From Ridgeia piscesae (lineage: Eukaryota > Annelida > Polychaeta > Sabellida > Siboglinidae), in the NCBI GenBank assembly GCA_025642075.2, contig JAODUO010001590.1:31001-95000 (forward strand): DNA of 64,000 nucleotides, in the 5' to 3' direction. Below the pieces are notes generated by a model. The model made no database searches. It saw only the letters and a list, made by a program, of their open reading frames with translations, and was not told the origin of the DNA. The translations under genes were made by a program, and so were the position numbers. Shown here one piece after another: positions 33,594 to 44,924 of this stretch. The stretch's first letter is position 1. Each line of letters begins with the position of its first letter.

Positions 33594-34334
33594 GTAACGA
33601 ACGGATGACACACGCTCGTAGTCTATCTGGCCCAGGATGATTCACTTGCTGAGTGTTCTCATTTTCATCATGGTAAATGTGTTGTTGAATGACAGATTTA
33701 GAATTCTATCGCATAATCCCGTTAGGTCCTACAGGAACTGTAGCTGTGAATTATTAGGCACACTGGTGTGTTTAAATGAACTAACCGTTGATTGTACCAT
33801 CATCTTAACAGATCTGCTGTCTCTTACGTCATCAACTAATGTCTGTGTTGGGAGTCTATGGTAGATGAATGACGTCAATATCCTGGGCCATCCTTACATG
33901 CCCCTTGTTCTCACCCCCCCCCCCCCCCACAGTGTACTAGCAATACTGTGGATGTGCCAACTTCAAGGTTGATTTCTTACGAGGCTTCCCAAGTGAAGAG
34001 GTCTGTTCTTTCACATGCTTCCCCTAGAGCCCAACCAAGAGTGCCAACTGTCTCTATAATAGAGACGTTCTCTACACACGGGGATCAGTTCAAGGAACCT
34101 CCCCAGAACAAGGCTGGGTTTTTTATCGCGGCATTCACACTGCGCGTTGCCTATCGCATATGTATTGGAATATATCCACCTATTGAATATGTTCACATTA
34201 CATGAACTATTTTCAAATGTGTCGCTATTACATTTGCACATCGATCAAGGTTATACTTTTTGAAATTGGATGTCCTTGTCAGGAGTGGGGATAAGCCACC
34301 TACGGCTGTCTGTCCCACTCACATATAGCGGCAG
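33594..34334. other. Intron, no element recognised
   Basis: Includes a 15-nt poly-C run at about 33917. No exon is seen. Confidence 0.4.
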
Positions 34335-34490
34335 TGACGAGAAGTCAGTTTGGTGACTTTGCCGGCTTTTGAATAGTAACCGTGCTGCCACCTCACGGAT
34401 ACTGGTTGATCATGCCGTAATTCCTATTTTATAAACAACTGCTAATTAGATTTTTGTGTGTGTTAATATAAGTTTCAAATCATGTGCAGA
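34335..34490 (-). repeat. Dispersed repeat (inverted copy of 9365-9530)
   Basis: The reverse complement carries attcaaaagccggcaaagtc, gtggcagca, aaccagtatc and agttgtttataaaatag, as at 9365-9530. A tRNA-SINE-like block (gaaccttgggcaagttc) follows at about 34497-34560 on the plus strand. Confidence 0.7.
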
Positions 34491-34904
34491 TGTGTCGAAC
34501 CTTGGGCAAGTTCGGCCACTCTACGTCGTTCCCGTAGGAAGGAGTACCAGGTCATAGACAGCATGTGAATAGTGTTCGCGCATTCTTTGCAGCGTCGCAG
34601 AATATTATTTCCTGTCAGGTCCCGATTGTGATTGGTTCACCAGGTAAACTCGTGTTAAATGTAATGTTCAGAGTGCGAATGGGTCGTTATATTGGGATTC
34701 CCACCGTCTGCAAAGTGGGATATTTGCGTTGTTCCCACGGCTGACGCGGTAGCGACTGGCGAAGTCAACTGCTCCAATTTTATCGTTCGACTCCGCGTTA
34801 TGCGTAGACGATCAGCCAGGTGTACCGTAGCGAAGCGTAACGAAGGACCGGCGGACTGGACACGTGCTGTATAAACACTTACCTTTGCCGTTACCTGTTC
34901 GCAG

Positions 34905-35654
34905 ACGGAACCAGTGGACACGTACGACGAGTTTGACATCCAGTGTGCCGTGGTGCAGACGGACGGCTGCTTCGCGTCGTCCCGCTGTCTGTGCCGTAAG
35001 AACACGTACCGGGTGGTGAACGTCATCCGAGCCATGACGGCGATGAGTCGGCCCCGCGACCACACGCTCTACGTCGGCACGTACGTGCGCGTGTCGGAGC
35101 GAGTGAAGGTCTTCTACAAGTGTCCGCCACACCTCGTGTCGGCCGAGGCTCTGAGACTGTACGGTGTCGACGCCGAGACGTACGGACACTTCTACCGACG
35201 AAACCCCCGCCCGCCCGAGCGAGCCATGCTCAACTGGACGGGTTACGTGGAGGGTATCGTCCGCAAGTGGCCATTCGACGCTGCGTTGGTTCCGTTCGAT
35301 TCCTTCCAGCTGCCCGATGTTGACGTCTTCCGGTTGCGCAGCGTCGTCGGAGTGGACGCTCGGACGCGCGATGACCACCAGTCGGCTGCATTCGGACACA
35401 GGTTCGCTGACGTCGATGCGTCGTCGTTCGACACCTCGGAGACTGTGTCGCTGGGCGCCGTCGATGTCTCGCCGCTGTCTCTCGCCGACGACACCGAGGG
35501 CGTGACTGCGTCTGATTCATCACCGGCATCGCCTCGGGCGACGCACGACGGCCGGGATGGAGGGTCGCAGGAGGGGGAAGGGGAGGAAGGATCAAGTCCT
35601 CAGCAGCAGGAAGAGGGAACGGAGGAGGTGCACACAATGTCACAACTGCAGTGA
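34905..35654 (+). CDS. Winged-helix-like domain gene, terminal exon (copy B2)
   Basis: The exon begins after acceptor ttacctgttcgcag, phase 0 (TEPVDTYDEFDIQCAV), and ends at TGA 35652-35654, giving 249 codons. Residues about 8-125 form a full domain copy: TDGCFASSRCLCRKN, VVNVIRAMTAMSRP, YVGTYVRVSERVKVFYKCPP, YGVDAETYGHFYRRNP and NWTGYVEGIVRKW. An acidic Ser-rich tail with poly-Glu/Gln follows. The conserved CF..SR.LCR and VFYKCPP blocks define the repeat. The function is unknown, and DNA or chromatin binding is inferred from the probable winged-helix layout and the company it keeps. Confidence 0.82.
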   Translation, partial: TEPVDTYDEFDIQCAVVQTDGCFASSRCLCRKNTYRVVNVIRAMTAMSRPRDHTLYVGTYVRVSERVKVFYKCPPHLVSAEALRLYGVDAETYGHFYRRNPRPPERAMLNWTGYVEGIVRKWPFDAALVPFDSFQLPDVDVFRLRSVVGVDARTRDDHQSAAFGHRFADVDASSFDTSETVSLGAVDVSPLSLADDTEGVTASDSSPASPRATHDGRDGGSQEGEGEEGSSPQQQEEGTEEVHTMSQLQ

Positions 35655-36314
35655 CGTAGTTACGGGAAGCACATGTGATTGGTGAAGTCAGTGTGTGTGT
35701 ATGTGTACGTGCGTGCGTATACGTGCGTGTGCATGCTGCAGATATGTGATCTTACGTTGTCGTTCCACAAAGGGAAATGTAGTCGTCTATGGGGTCGTGT
35801 CGGTTTTATATCGCGTCCGTCGATTTTTGTGTACAGGGTAATTTGAACTAGAAAAATTGTATTTTACGGCTTCTTCTTATGTCGCTAAATGAATCTAGTT
35901 TAGAACTAGTCCAACATGTCTAAGAAGCACGGATCCATCCACGAAGTGTAGTGTGTGTGTGTGTGTGTGTGCGTGTGTGCGTGCGTTTGCATCTGTCTGA
36001 GGCTCTTTTCTTAACATTATCGTTTCAGTTGTTTTGTTGAATGTATTTATCTTCGGAGCACAAACAAAACCACAAGTGCCACGTGCTCGCGACTGTTTGC
36101 GCAGACTTTGGGTCGATTCGTTTAGAACATGGAATTCTTCGACATTTAACTATGTTCATTTGTTTTAGTAACATTTAGTTGTTTAGCAATGGAAATGTGT
36201 AAATAAAATATATGTGATTCGCTGTTGATATCAATCATAATTAAATATGTACAGTTCTGATTGGGTTGTGTTCTCTCATGATAACGAACAATTACATATA
36301 TATATATATGTAAC

Positions 36315-36345
<31 letters not shown>

Positions 36346-36512
36346 CTATGGGTGTACATATTATTGTTATAATGCAGTATAACGAGTATGACATTGTGGT
36401 GTTCAGCTTGTTACGTTCTTTACATGTTGTGTTACGGACTTTCTCAGCTAAATGCATATTGTTGCTTTGCTTATTGCTTGAATCCTCTGACATGTTGATC
36501 TTTATCGTGTAG
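35655..36512. other. 3' UTR/intergenic with (GT)n and (AT)n patches
   Basis: gt-rich runs occur at 35690-35740 and 35948-35985 and at runs at 36295-36342. aataaaat at about 36200 could be a poly(A) signal for the 35654 exon. Confidence 0.45.
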
Positions 36513-36656
36513 AAAAACACGTCTAAGCAAAATGGTGATGACGCATATAAAATATCAGGCCAACTTATCCCTGGACAGAAAGAGCAAGTTATGCTGTATG
36601 ATTTGCTGTTGGACAATCCGACTTCACTCAGTCAACTTTTACAAAAAATACCCTGA
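36513..36656 (+). CDS. Candidate terminal exon (47 aa)
   Basis: After acceptor atctttatcgtgtag the frame reads KNTSKQNGDDAYKISG ... KEQVMLYDLLLDNPTSL and stops at TGA (36654-36656). It enters phase 0, like all exons upstream on this strand. It is AT-richer than they are. It may be an alternative last exon of the locus or part of an unrecognised element. No homology is recognised. Confidence 0.3.
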   Translation, partial: KNTSKQNGDDAYKISGQLIPGQKEQVMLYDLLLDNPTSLSQLLQKIP

Positions 36657-39065
36657 TGTTTCAAAGAAAACCGGCTCTTTTGTTGCAAGAGATTGTCATT
36701 CACAGTGAGACTTCTTTCTCTTTCCAATATTTACCATGTTTGTCTTAATTTGTATTGCAAAGCAGCTCATCTCAAAGTGATTGCGACATCTTCAACAATA
36801 GCAGGCATAGGGGCAAATGAACTTGCAAAGAAGCAGCGAAGTCTTCAGAGTGGACAATGGTAGCAGTTTGTAGGTTGTCCACCATGCCAACACACGCTGG
36901 CTTAGATTTATCATCACCCGCATCTACCCAGTCATCTGGTATGAAATGTAAAACCTTGCTATCTGCGCATGACTGCCGACAGCTTTCTGTTGAAACGTCC
37001 TCGTACACAAGCTCAATTGCTTGTTTTCTCTTGAGCTGCTGGTGCAATGTGTTCGACTGTCCAAAAATGAGTGTCAAATGGCCAAGTTAAATTCAAACTC
37101 GGTATCAACCAGCTGAGTGACTGCACCATCAATCCCTTCCTCCCCATCTTCCGACCTCATGAGCGGTCAGGCGCGAACAATCTTTAACAGCCCCTCCCCC
37201 CGATCTTCCGAAGTCATGAGTCGATGACAATAACAAAGATTATAATGTATTTTAATAAGCATTGTTAACACACTGTTGACTCACACCAGCTGTAAGGTAA
37301 GTTGTTATACAGCAAAGTGCATGTGCATGATTGATCAAGGCGCTTTACTCACTGGCAGATCTGTTCAATAGAACACCATCTCGGCTACTTTGGGAAGCAT
37401 CCAGCCAAGCTGCAACTAATGTGCGAAGACTTATACAAATATCCACCGCTCTCTATAGCCAGGTGTTTATGCCAAAGTTTTGACGTGGCAGCACAGAATT
37501 CGAATTGGGGTTCTCTTGGTTCAGGGTCCGAATCTTTAGCCACTGCCTCTCAATCACACACATACAAGTTGGAACAGAGCTACTTAACAACTCAATAATT
37601 ACTGTGCTTCTAACAACGTTCTGACTGGGTGCAACTTTGCAAACAGTCCTCGTCAAATCAACTCCGTGTAACCAACAGTCTGTTGGAGAAAGGGTTCACT
37701 AAACATGCAATGGTTGGCAGAAGACATCCCGTACTAGTTAACTCGTGGCGCGTTGTTCCAATAAGATCTTGACCAACACGGCAACAGTAGAATGGTCACC
37801 AACAGCCATCAGTGTCCAGCATTTTTTTCACACACACGAAGAGGTGAGTCTAATATTTACAATTCACGCGCTATATTCACAACAAAACCATCGAATCAAC
37901 ACAACTGGCACAAAACAAGATTATTGTACAAAAGTAAAAAATAATAAATGCATGACTGCGTAGATTAAAGATTACATCAGTTTTTTTTAAACTGGTTCGA
38001 TTGTTTTGGAAAAGTCCGCTGCGCATTTTGGTGTTGACAATTGCTGTACACAAGGTCACTGTTAAGGAGCGAAGTCGATTTTAATGAGCAAACCCACTTA
38101 TGCCCTCATAAGAATGTTGGTGAAACTGGCCCGCAATTCGTTTCCAATATCCGCATTTTAATTATGCACAGTTCAATACAACCGCTTATGAAATCAGTGG
38201 ACCAAAAATTTCAATGCAGCTCTTACTTTTATTCTTTTCAATTAATAACATTTGTAACGAACACGTATAACACGTGCATAATATTATTCTTTATCAGAGG
38301 TGTGTGTGCGTGCCTATAATCTGCCGTAATACTAGCACTGGAGACGAGACATCCATGCAGTAGCCAGACCATCATGTGCAACTTAGAATCACAGCAACAC
38401 ATGGTAAAAAGCAAAATGCGTGCACTAATTGAACCAAATACTACAGTGACTCAGCGCTAAACTGCTATTACTCACAGCTGCTAACTCAAGCCAACACTGA
38501 CCACAATGTGTTGAACGCCAATGTGGCGTTGTGGACCCAGAAACTACCCCTGGTGGTCACTTGTAGCAAGCTGTTAGATGCATAACACTTGGCATATAAC
38601 AAAATATAAGACTGTCTGCTAGTGCTAGATATCCTGATAACGTATGCATATGTTCAACACGATCATGTAATTCAACAAGGGTGTACGTTCAACAAGCCTG
38701 TGTAGGTCAACCCAACAGGAGCGTGTACATTCAACAAGAATGTGCGATGAGAAGACGACACTGAACGACTCAACAAAACAACGCCATGCTTACACGTTTG
38801 CCGTATCACAGACTGGCCCTCTCACTCCATCTTCTCATACTGGTATCCTTGCGCACAGTCCAACACGTTTCATTTGCCGTCTAAACCAACCCACACACAA
38901 TCAAACTGAAATACTTACTGCCTTTGTAAATCGCCACCAGACATTCCCACTCATTGCGTATAACTACACTGTCTACAACAAGAAACTCCTTATTCAACAT
39001 GAACATTGGTGAGCTCTATAACGCAATGCGGACAACGAGAACCACGTCGTTCTGCAATTACGTGG
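36657..39065. other. Intergenic, no supported gene
   Basis: A 101-codon minus-strand frame at 36772-37077 reads smoothly (LVYEDVSTESCRQSC, HFIPDDWVDAGDD) but has no splice or family support. A tRNA-like SINE remnant on the minus strand is possible at 37450-37620 (gcagtggctaaag ... aattcgaattc). Confidence 0.35.
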
Positions 39066-39640
39066 CATCTTGCCCCACTGTCCTAGCTGAGTTGTGTGTG
39101 CACTATGCAGTACTAACACTGGCATCTTGCCCCCCTGTCCTAGCTGAGTTGTGTGTGCACTACACAGCACTAACACTGGCATCTTGCCCCACTGTCCTGG
39201 CTGAGTTGTGTGTGCACTACACAGCACTAACACTGGCATCTTGCCCCACTGTCCTGGCTGAGTTGTGTGTGCACTACACAGCACTAACACTGGCATCTTG
39301 CCCCACTGTCCTGGCTGAGTTGTGTGTGCACTACACAGCACTAACACTGGCATCTTGCCCCACTGTCCTAGCTGAGTTGTGTGTGCACTATGCAGTACTA
39401 ACACTGGCATCTTGCCCCCCTGTCCTAGCTGAGTTGTGTGTGCACTACACAGCACTAACACTGGCATCTTGCCCCACTGTCCTGGCTGAGTTGTGTGTGC
39501 ACTACACAGCACTAACACTGGCATCTTGCCCCACTGTCCTAGCAGTGTTGTGTGTGCATTACACAGCACTAACACTGGCATCTTGCCCCACTGTCCTAGC
39601 TGAGTTGTGTGTGCACTACACAGCACTAACAACAACACTA
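39066..39640. repeat. 57-bp minisatellite with 285-bp higher-order repeat
   Basis: About ten copies of a 57-bp unit containing ggcatcttgccccactgtcc and gagttgtgtgtgcac. A two-unit variant (tgcagtacta then gcccccctg) recurs exactly 285 bp later (39106 and 39391), i.e. five units. 57 is divisible by 3, so the plus strand is open as LASCPTVLAELCVHYTALT repeats and the minus strand is open too. It lies just beyond the 3' end of the AF9/ENL gene. Confidence 0.92.
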
Positions 39641-39971
39641 TAACGAGTCCTGGTGTGCTGCGAGCTAACACGACACTACAACAGTGAACTGAACATGCTC
39701 AAGACACATCACCAGCTGTGGCTGCTCGTCATCAACAACAACACCTGTGGAGACCTTTCAAAGTGACGGTGCATTCGGGAGATCCTACTGAACTCAGTAG
39801 GTGCTGCTGCACTGTCAAGGTCACAGTGTACCCCCAAGGTCTTGATGCACTCACTGGAAACTAACAGTGCACTTACAAGGTCGCGGTCTTGGTGTTCCGG
39901 CCAGGATCACTGCCCCCCAAGTGGTCAGTGACCTCACACAATCACAGGGCACTGACGCGGCCACTGTGCAG
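39641..39971. other. 3' flank of the AF9/ENL-like gene
   Basis: Downstream of the stop at 39972 on the minus strand, so presumably 3' UTR and flank. No gene is seen. Confidence 0.4.
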
Positions 39972-41450
39972 TCACGAGGAGGCGTTCAACAGGAAGCCGA
40001 GCAGTTTCTGTACGGTGTTGCGGTCGAGACAATACAGGTCGAAGTCGAAGGTCGTGTCATTGATCTTGTAGTTGCCCGTCTCCTCAATGATGCTCACGAT
40101 GTGCTGCAGGAGCCGCGCGTCTGTCATCGCCATCAGCCGCTCCTGCAGCTCTAGGAGCGTCGACAGAGACTCACCGTTCGGCGCGTGCTGCTTCGACCGA
40201 TCGATCTGATTGAGCGGGAGCAGTGACGGATCCTGGTCGGGCTCTGCCTTCGTCGGCTCCACGCGCTCTCTCGACACGTCATTTTCCTTGTCCTTGCAGC
40301 GGTGTTCCTTCGGCTTACGTTCCCCCTTCGACTTCTTCCCTCGGTCGTGCTTCGACCGACCAGACTTCTCCTGCGACGTCACCGCCGTGGCGTCCAGTCG
40401 CAACGGCGACACCTTCTTGACAGTGTACTTCTCGGATGGCGACACTTTGTGGATGATCAGCTTGTCGCTGCACGGTGAACTCTGGCTGGCTTTCGCTGGC
40501 GACCCGAGACTCGTGTCTGCAGCCAGAGGAGAGAACCGTGGCTCAGACTTGAGGGCGGGTGACGACGTCGCCTTCGCAGGCTTGTCAAGTATCAAGTGTT
40601 GCTTTGGCGTGTCCGACGATTGGAACTCGGGGAAGAGAGCAGGAGGGGAGGTCGCTGAGAGGGGAGACAACAGCTCCTCGGGTGAGTCTGAGTCGCAGTC
40701 TCCCAGTTTGGCGATCAAGGCACTCAGTCCTCGACCATGGGTTCTGTCGGACGGCGACTTCTCAGCTATGATCCTGTGTGCAGCCGCGCCAATGTCTACT
40801 GAGTCCTCGAACGGGTCAGGCTCCGACAACTCTCCCGTACTCAGTTCTTCCTCAAACGCCGGAAGCTCCACTTTCGACTTAGACACAGCTGGATCTTTTG
40901 ACACCCCCGTCGACTTACTCGACGTCACAGACTTCCGGTCGGCGTCACCGTGAGACGATTTCGCATCCGCATCCCTGCGGTCTCGTTTGGAACTCTTGTG
41001 AGACTTACTCTTCGAGTCCTTCGATCGCGACTTGTCTTTGCGCGAGTGTGACGATTTCTCGCCGGAGCTGCTTCCTTTGTGGTCTTTACTCGAGTCCTTC
41101 TCTCTCCGCTGCTTCTTCGATGACGACGACGAGCTGCCGGGGGATATGACATCAGTGGGACACCTGGCGGAGGGTGAGAATGCCAAGTCTGCTGGTCGTT
41201 TGGCTGGGGATGAGACAGTCAGCGTGACGTGGTCACGAGCGGCGGGTGACACGGCTGACTCAGACGGGTGCTTTGGTGTGTTCTTTTCCCGACCGGCGGG
41301 CGACTTCTCCGTGCTGCTCGACCTGTCGCCCACAGGACCCTTCCCACCATGCTTTGGGTATGACTGAGTGGAGGCGCCACCTGTTGACGACGGAGTGGAA
41401 CTGCCACTTGTGAGACCGCTGCTGCCGGAACGTACTTTCAATTTCTTATC
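39972..41450 (-). CDS. MLLT3-like: AF9/ENL (MLLT1/MLLT3) homologue, terminal exon with AHD
   Basis: The exon starts after acceptor ctctgtgcag, phase 0 (DKKLKVRSGSS), and runs 492 codons to the stop at 39972. Most of it is disordered, Ser/Lys/Pro/Asp-rich, typical of AF9/ENL. The last 70 or so residues are the ANC1-homology domain: LSTLLELQERLMAMTD, LLQHIVSIIEETGNYKIND, TTFDFDLYCLDRNTVQKLLGF. In the known family this domain folds on binding AF4/AFF proteins, DOT1L or CBX8, linking acyl-lysine reading to the super elongation complex. The protein is nuclear. Total coding seen is about 673 residues over four exons, longer than the vertebrate proteins by my recollection. The gene symbol is by homology to the AF9/ENL pair, which predates vertebrate duplication. 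Confidence 0.93.
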   Translation of the reverse strand, partial: DKKLKVRSGSSGLTSGSSTPSSTGGASTQSYPKHGGKGPVGDRSSSTEKSPAGREKNTPKHPSESAVSPAARDHVTLTVSSPAKRPADLAFSPSARCPTDVISPGSSSSSSKKQRREKDSSKDHKGSSSGEKSSHSRKDKSRSKDSKSKSHKSSKRDRRDADAKSSHGDADRKSVTSSKSTGVSKDPAVSKSKVELPAFEEELSTGELSEPDPFEDSVDIGAAAHRIIAEKSPSDRTHGRGLSALIAKLGDCDSDSPEELLSPLSATSPPALFPEFQSSDTPKQHLILDKPAKATSSPALKSEPRFSPLAADTSLGSPAKASQSSPCSDKLIIHKVSPSEKYTVKKVSPLRLDATAVTSQEKSGRSKHDRGKKSKGERKPKEHRCKDKENDVSRERVEPTKAEPDQDPSLLPLNQIDRSKQHAPNGESLSTLLELQERLMAMTDARLLQHIVSIIEETGNYKINDTTFDFDLYCLDRNTVQKLLGFLLNASS

Positions 41451-41803
41451 CTGCACAGAGAAATGGGCACATCTCAATTTTGTGTCACAGTTTCTGTGTT
41501 GTTAAATCAGACAAAATGTGACCAAACTTTTCAAACAATAGTGTCATGGTCACTAAATGAAAATGACATTTTCAAATACACACTCAAATACTTCATAAAA
41601 AGTAAACAACATATCAACATTACATGTAATTCAAATGTTTGACTAAATCGTATAACTTGGTCGGATGACTTATGATGATTCCCACCGTGCGATGAGAGAT
41701 TGTTAGCAGGAGAACATTGAGAAAACATGATTTGTGTCATGACCCAAGTTTGTCATGACTAATGACCCATCGACATGACTCGTGACATGACTCGTGGACT
41801 TAC
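41451..41803 (-). other. Intron of the AF9/ENL-like gene
   Basis: About 350 bp bounded by gtaagt and gtgcag. No element was recognised. Confidence 0.7.
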
Positions 41804-41941
41804 CTTGTGGTGGTGTTTGTGTTTCTTGCGGTGTTCACTCACTACCACCGGGGGGGCATCAAAAAGGTCTGTATGCATGGGGGCCGGGGGCAGGGAGGAG
41901 AGCGTGGGAACAACTGGTTCACCTGACCCTCCAATTATCAC
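41804..41941 (-). CDS. MLLT3-like: AF9/ENL homologue, internal exon after YEATS
   Basis: 46 codons (VIIGGSGEPVVPTLSSLPPA ... EHRKKHKHHHK) between acceptor atttgcag and donor CACAAG|gtaagt, both phase 0. It joins LLKAGG upstream and DKKLKVRS downstream in frame. The basic His/Lys run at its end continues into the next exon and resembles the Lys-rich region that follows YEATS in the family. Confidence 0.85.
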
Positions 41942-42278
41942 CTGCAAATCACCAACGAGACATCGTTACTGCCAGGTAAACTTATCCGATAGTCTAATCA
42001 CACTGCACTACCTAGGAAACAGACGGTTACATTTTACAAACGTAACTATTGTCTGTATAAAAACTGACACCAACACATAGCTGTATGCAGAGAACTGCCC
42101 ACTCATCATTTGGTTGGGTAAAGCTCGTTGTGGATGGGTAGAAATTAAATCAAATCTTATTTTGTAACAACAAAATTACATTCTACATAATCAAACAACA
42201 AGAACAGTATTGTTACGTGGTGGTCACATGGCACATTTTGTGCCGTCTTCCTGTGACCCCAAAACATAAACTTCGAAA

Positions 42279-42333
<55 letters not shown>

Positions 42334-43012
42334 TATATACTTATCCACGTACACTCATTTGCATGACAATGGACTGGGGGAATTTTTAGAAGTGTGTGAA
42401 ATTGTGTGAAAATCCAAACGGTGTGTCTTTTTAAATGAAAACAATTAATTACACTCTACACACTACTACCACTAAAAAGATGACGAAGCAAAACATTTTT
42501 TTCCAAATTTTTTGATAATATGGTCAGTTGTGTTGAAAATGTGTATCACACGTGTGTTTGTGGTTTACTTGTATGTGTGTGAGTCAACATCCACGTGTCC
42601 ACCAAAACGTGTGACTGGGAAAATGTTATCCTGGATATAGCTGTGCACCAACTTTATGATCCTTTGTCTATATGTGTGGTTAATATTATCTCAACACCGA
42701 CATGAGAGATCCTTAAGATCTGTCATATGATTGCGTCTTGCCTTCTTATTGGTCAAGTTATCGCTGACCGTCATGTTATGAAAAAAACCAGCACACACCA
42801 GTCGATTTGTCATTGGATATACGCCGATTCATCACCGCCGGCACCAGATACGTCCTTATCTAACGCCGACTGCCTAAATTTCAGCACACACCTACTGACT
42901 GCAGTCGACCGACGGCGTTTACGCTGACTAGTTGGTAGGTGTGCCTAGCATTAGCCTCTCTACATAACTTACCCCTGCTGTTTTCAGTAGTTCCTGTCTC
43001 TAAACAACTCAC
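41942..43012 (-). other. Intron of the AF9/ENL-like gene
   Basis: Contains (AT)n(AC)n at 42280-42335 and, at 42969-42999, a diverged copy of the upstream exon end plus its donor. Confidence 0.65.
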
Positions 43013-43239
43013 CCCTCCTGCCTTCAGCAGTTTCTGTCTGAAATCATCTGTGGGGTTCTGGAATGTGAGTTTTTCACAGCGGACATTGTTGACCGGGGGA
43101 CTTCCGTCCAGGTGCAGGAAGAGGTCATAGTCAAAGCGGATCTGTCGCGGCTCCTCCTTGTTGCGGAAGTAGATCTCAATCGGTAGGATGAAGCTGCCAT
43201 AGCCTGACTCCGACACTTGGTAGGGCGGCTCCTTCACAG
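43013..43239 (-). CDS. MLLT3-like: AF9/ENL homologue, YEATS domain exon 2
   Basis: After acceptor gtctgttgttcag, phase 1, the frame reads [42 protein letters not shown] and [20 protein letters not shown]. It ends at GGAGGG|gtgagt, phase 0. The SGYGSF segment with aromatic neighbours is the acyl-lysine pocket of YEATS readers (AF9 family knowledge). Together with 48345-48522 this makes an essentially complete YEATS domain. A 33-bp minisatellite starts at the acceptor itself. Confidence 0.93.
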
Positions 43240-43242
43240 CTG

Positions 43243-43940
43243 AACAACAGACGTGTAAAATGTGTAGGCTATGTGAACAACAGACGTGTAAGATGTGTAG
43301 GCTATGTGAACAACAGACATGTAAAATGTGTAGACTATGTGAACAACAGACGTGTAGAATGTGTAGACTATGTGAACAATAGACGTGTAGAATGTGTAGG
43401 CTATGTGAACAATAGACGTGTAAAATGTGTAGACTATCAGAAAAACAGACGTGTAGAATGTGTAGACTATGTGAACAATAGACATGTAGAATGTGTAGGC
43501 TATGTGAACAACAGACATGTAAAATGTGTAGGCTATGTGAACAATAGACATGTAAAATGTGTAGACTATCAGAAAAACAGACGTGTAGAATGTGTAGACT
43601 ATGTGAACAATAGACATGTAGAATGTGTAGGCTATGTGAACAACAGACATGTAAAATGAGTAAGCTATGTGAACAATAGACATGTAAAATGTGTAGGCTA
43701 TGTGAACAATAGACGTGTAGAATGTGTAGACTATGTGAACAGACATGTAAAATGTGTAGGCTATGTGAACAACAGACGTGTAGAATGCGTAGACTATGTG
43801 AACAATAGACGTGTAGAATGTGTAGACTATGTGAACAACAGACATGTAAAATGTGTAGGCTATGTGAACAATAGACATGTAGAATGTGTAGACTATGTGA
43901 ACAACAGATACGTAGAATGTGTAGACTATGTCGAGTGAAG
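43243..43940. repeat. 33-bp minisatellite abutting the YEATS exon acceptor
   Basis: About 21 copies of a unit with gtgaacaacagacatgtaaa and atgtgtaggctat. The last copy merges with the splice acceptor of the exon at 43239. Minus-strand units read tctgttgttcac, one base from the real acceptor tctgttgttcag. The array is open in the YEATS frame on the minus strand ([11 protein letters not shown] repeats). Confidence 0.93.
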
Positions 43941-44021
43941 GAGGCCACATGCTGTGGGGTGGCAAGAGATGAGCGTCCCCAAATGGGGTCTTCTATCAAA
44001 TCGGACCTCAAAACCCACCCG

Positions 44022-44924
44022 CAGTAAGGATGGGATGAACCTGGAATTTCATTCAAATCAAATATCCTCAAAATTTTGAATACAAATCGAATGTCGAATC
44101 AAATACAAATATTCAGTGGTTTCAAATTCAATTAGAATACTGAACGCTGTCAAGCAACGTCATCACGTGCCCATGGGCACGAGTCCATGCCAGAGTTATC
44201 GGCATCGTAGCCATATGTATCAATCTTTTGTTTACTTTCTGACCTAAGCATGAAAATAACTTCTCGCAGCTGCCAAACTTTCATTACATATCTTATGTAC
44301 ATAATAATTATACACACATTAAGTTACAAAATAAAATAATTTACATTACTGTAGAGAATAAAATTAAGAAAACAAATTCGCGCAAAACTCGACATCGATA
44401 ATTTATCGCAGACGTCGCTAATTAAACGACCTTCACAAATTCCAGCTTTATGCTAACCCTAAAATAACCGTAACCCTAACTAAGCCTAAGCTAACTTTAA
44501 CTAATCCTAAACTTACCTGAAACTCTACCTTCAAACCTCAACTCCTAACAAAAAAAACCTTGACACAATATTATGGTAAGCTTTGTGTAGCCGCCATGAT
44601 GGCGATGTCACCGCGTTGACGACGAGCTTTACGCAAGTTTGTTTTGTGGAGTTTATTTGTTTATGTAATGTTAGTGACAGTATTATATAACCTAGTGTAT
44701 GTATACATATAAGATATGTGAGGAGTAGTTTGGTGTTTCCAGTCTTTTTCATAGTTAAATCAGAAAGTAAAAGATCGCCCGGGTCTGATTTAGCGGTGGA
44801 AGACATGAAGAAAAATATTCAAGCGACATTCGTTTATATAGCTGCAAATTTTCGAATAACGGGAAAGCATTCAAATATTTGAAATTTCTAATACGAATCG
44901 AATATTTGTCCCATCCTTAGCCTG
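44022..44924. mobile_element. hAT-like nonautonomous element in intron
   Basis: Ends read cagtaaggatgggatgaa and ttgtcccatccttagcctg, inverted with minor differences. Interior ends share attcaaat/atttgaat motifs. A telomere-like ctaaccctaa patch lies at 44453-44515. No transposase is seen. Confidence 0.55.

Noticed and set aside
36772..37077. 101-codon minus-strand frame (LVYEDVSTESCRQSC)
   Set aside because: Has an ATG and plausible composition but no homologue, splice context or neighbour on that strand; may be transposon debris.
42881..44071. Apparent 396-codon minus-strand protein with [11 protein letters not shown] repeats
   Set aside because: Only 43013-43239 is coding (YEATS exon 2). 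The rest is the intronic 33-bp array read through the splice acceptor and the following intron.
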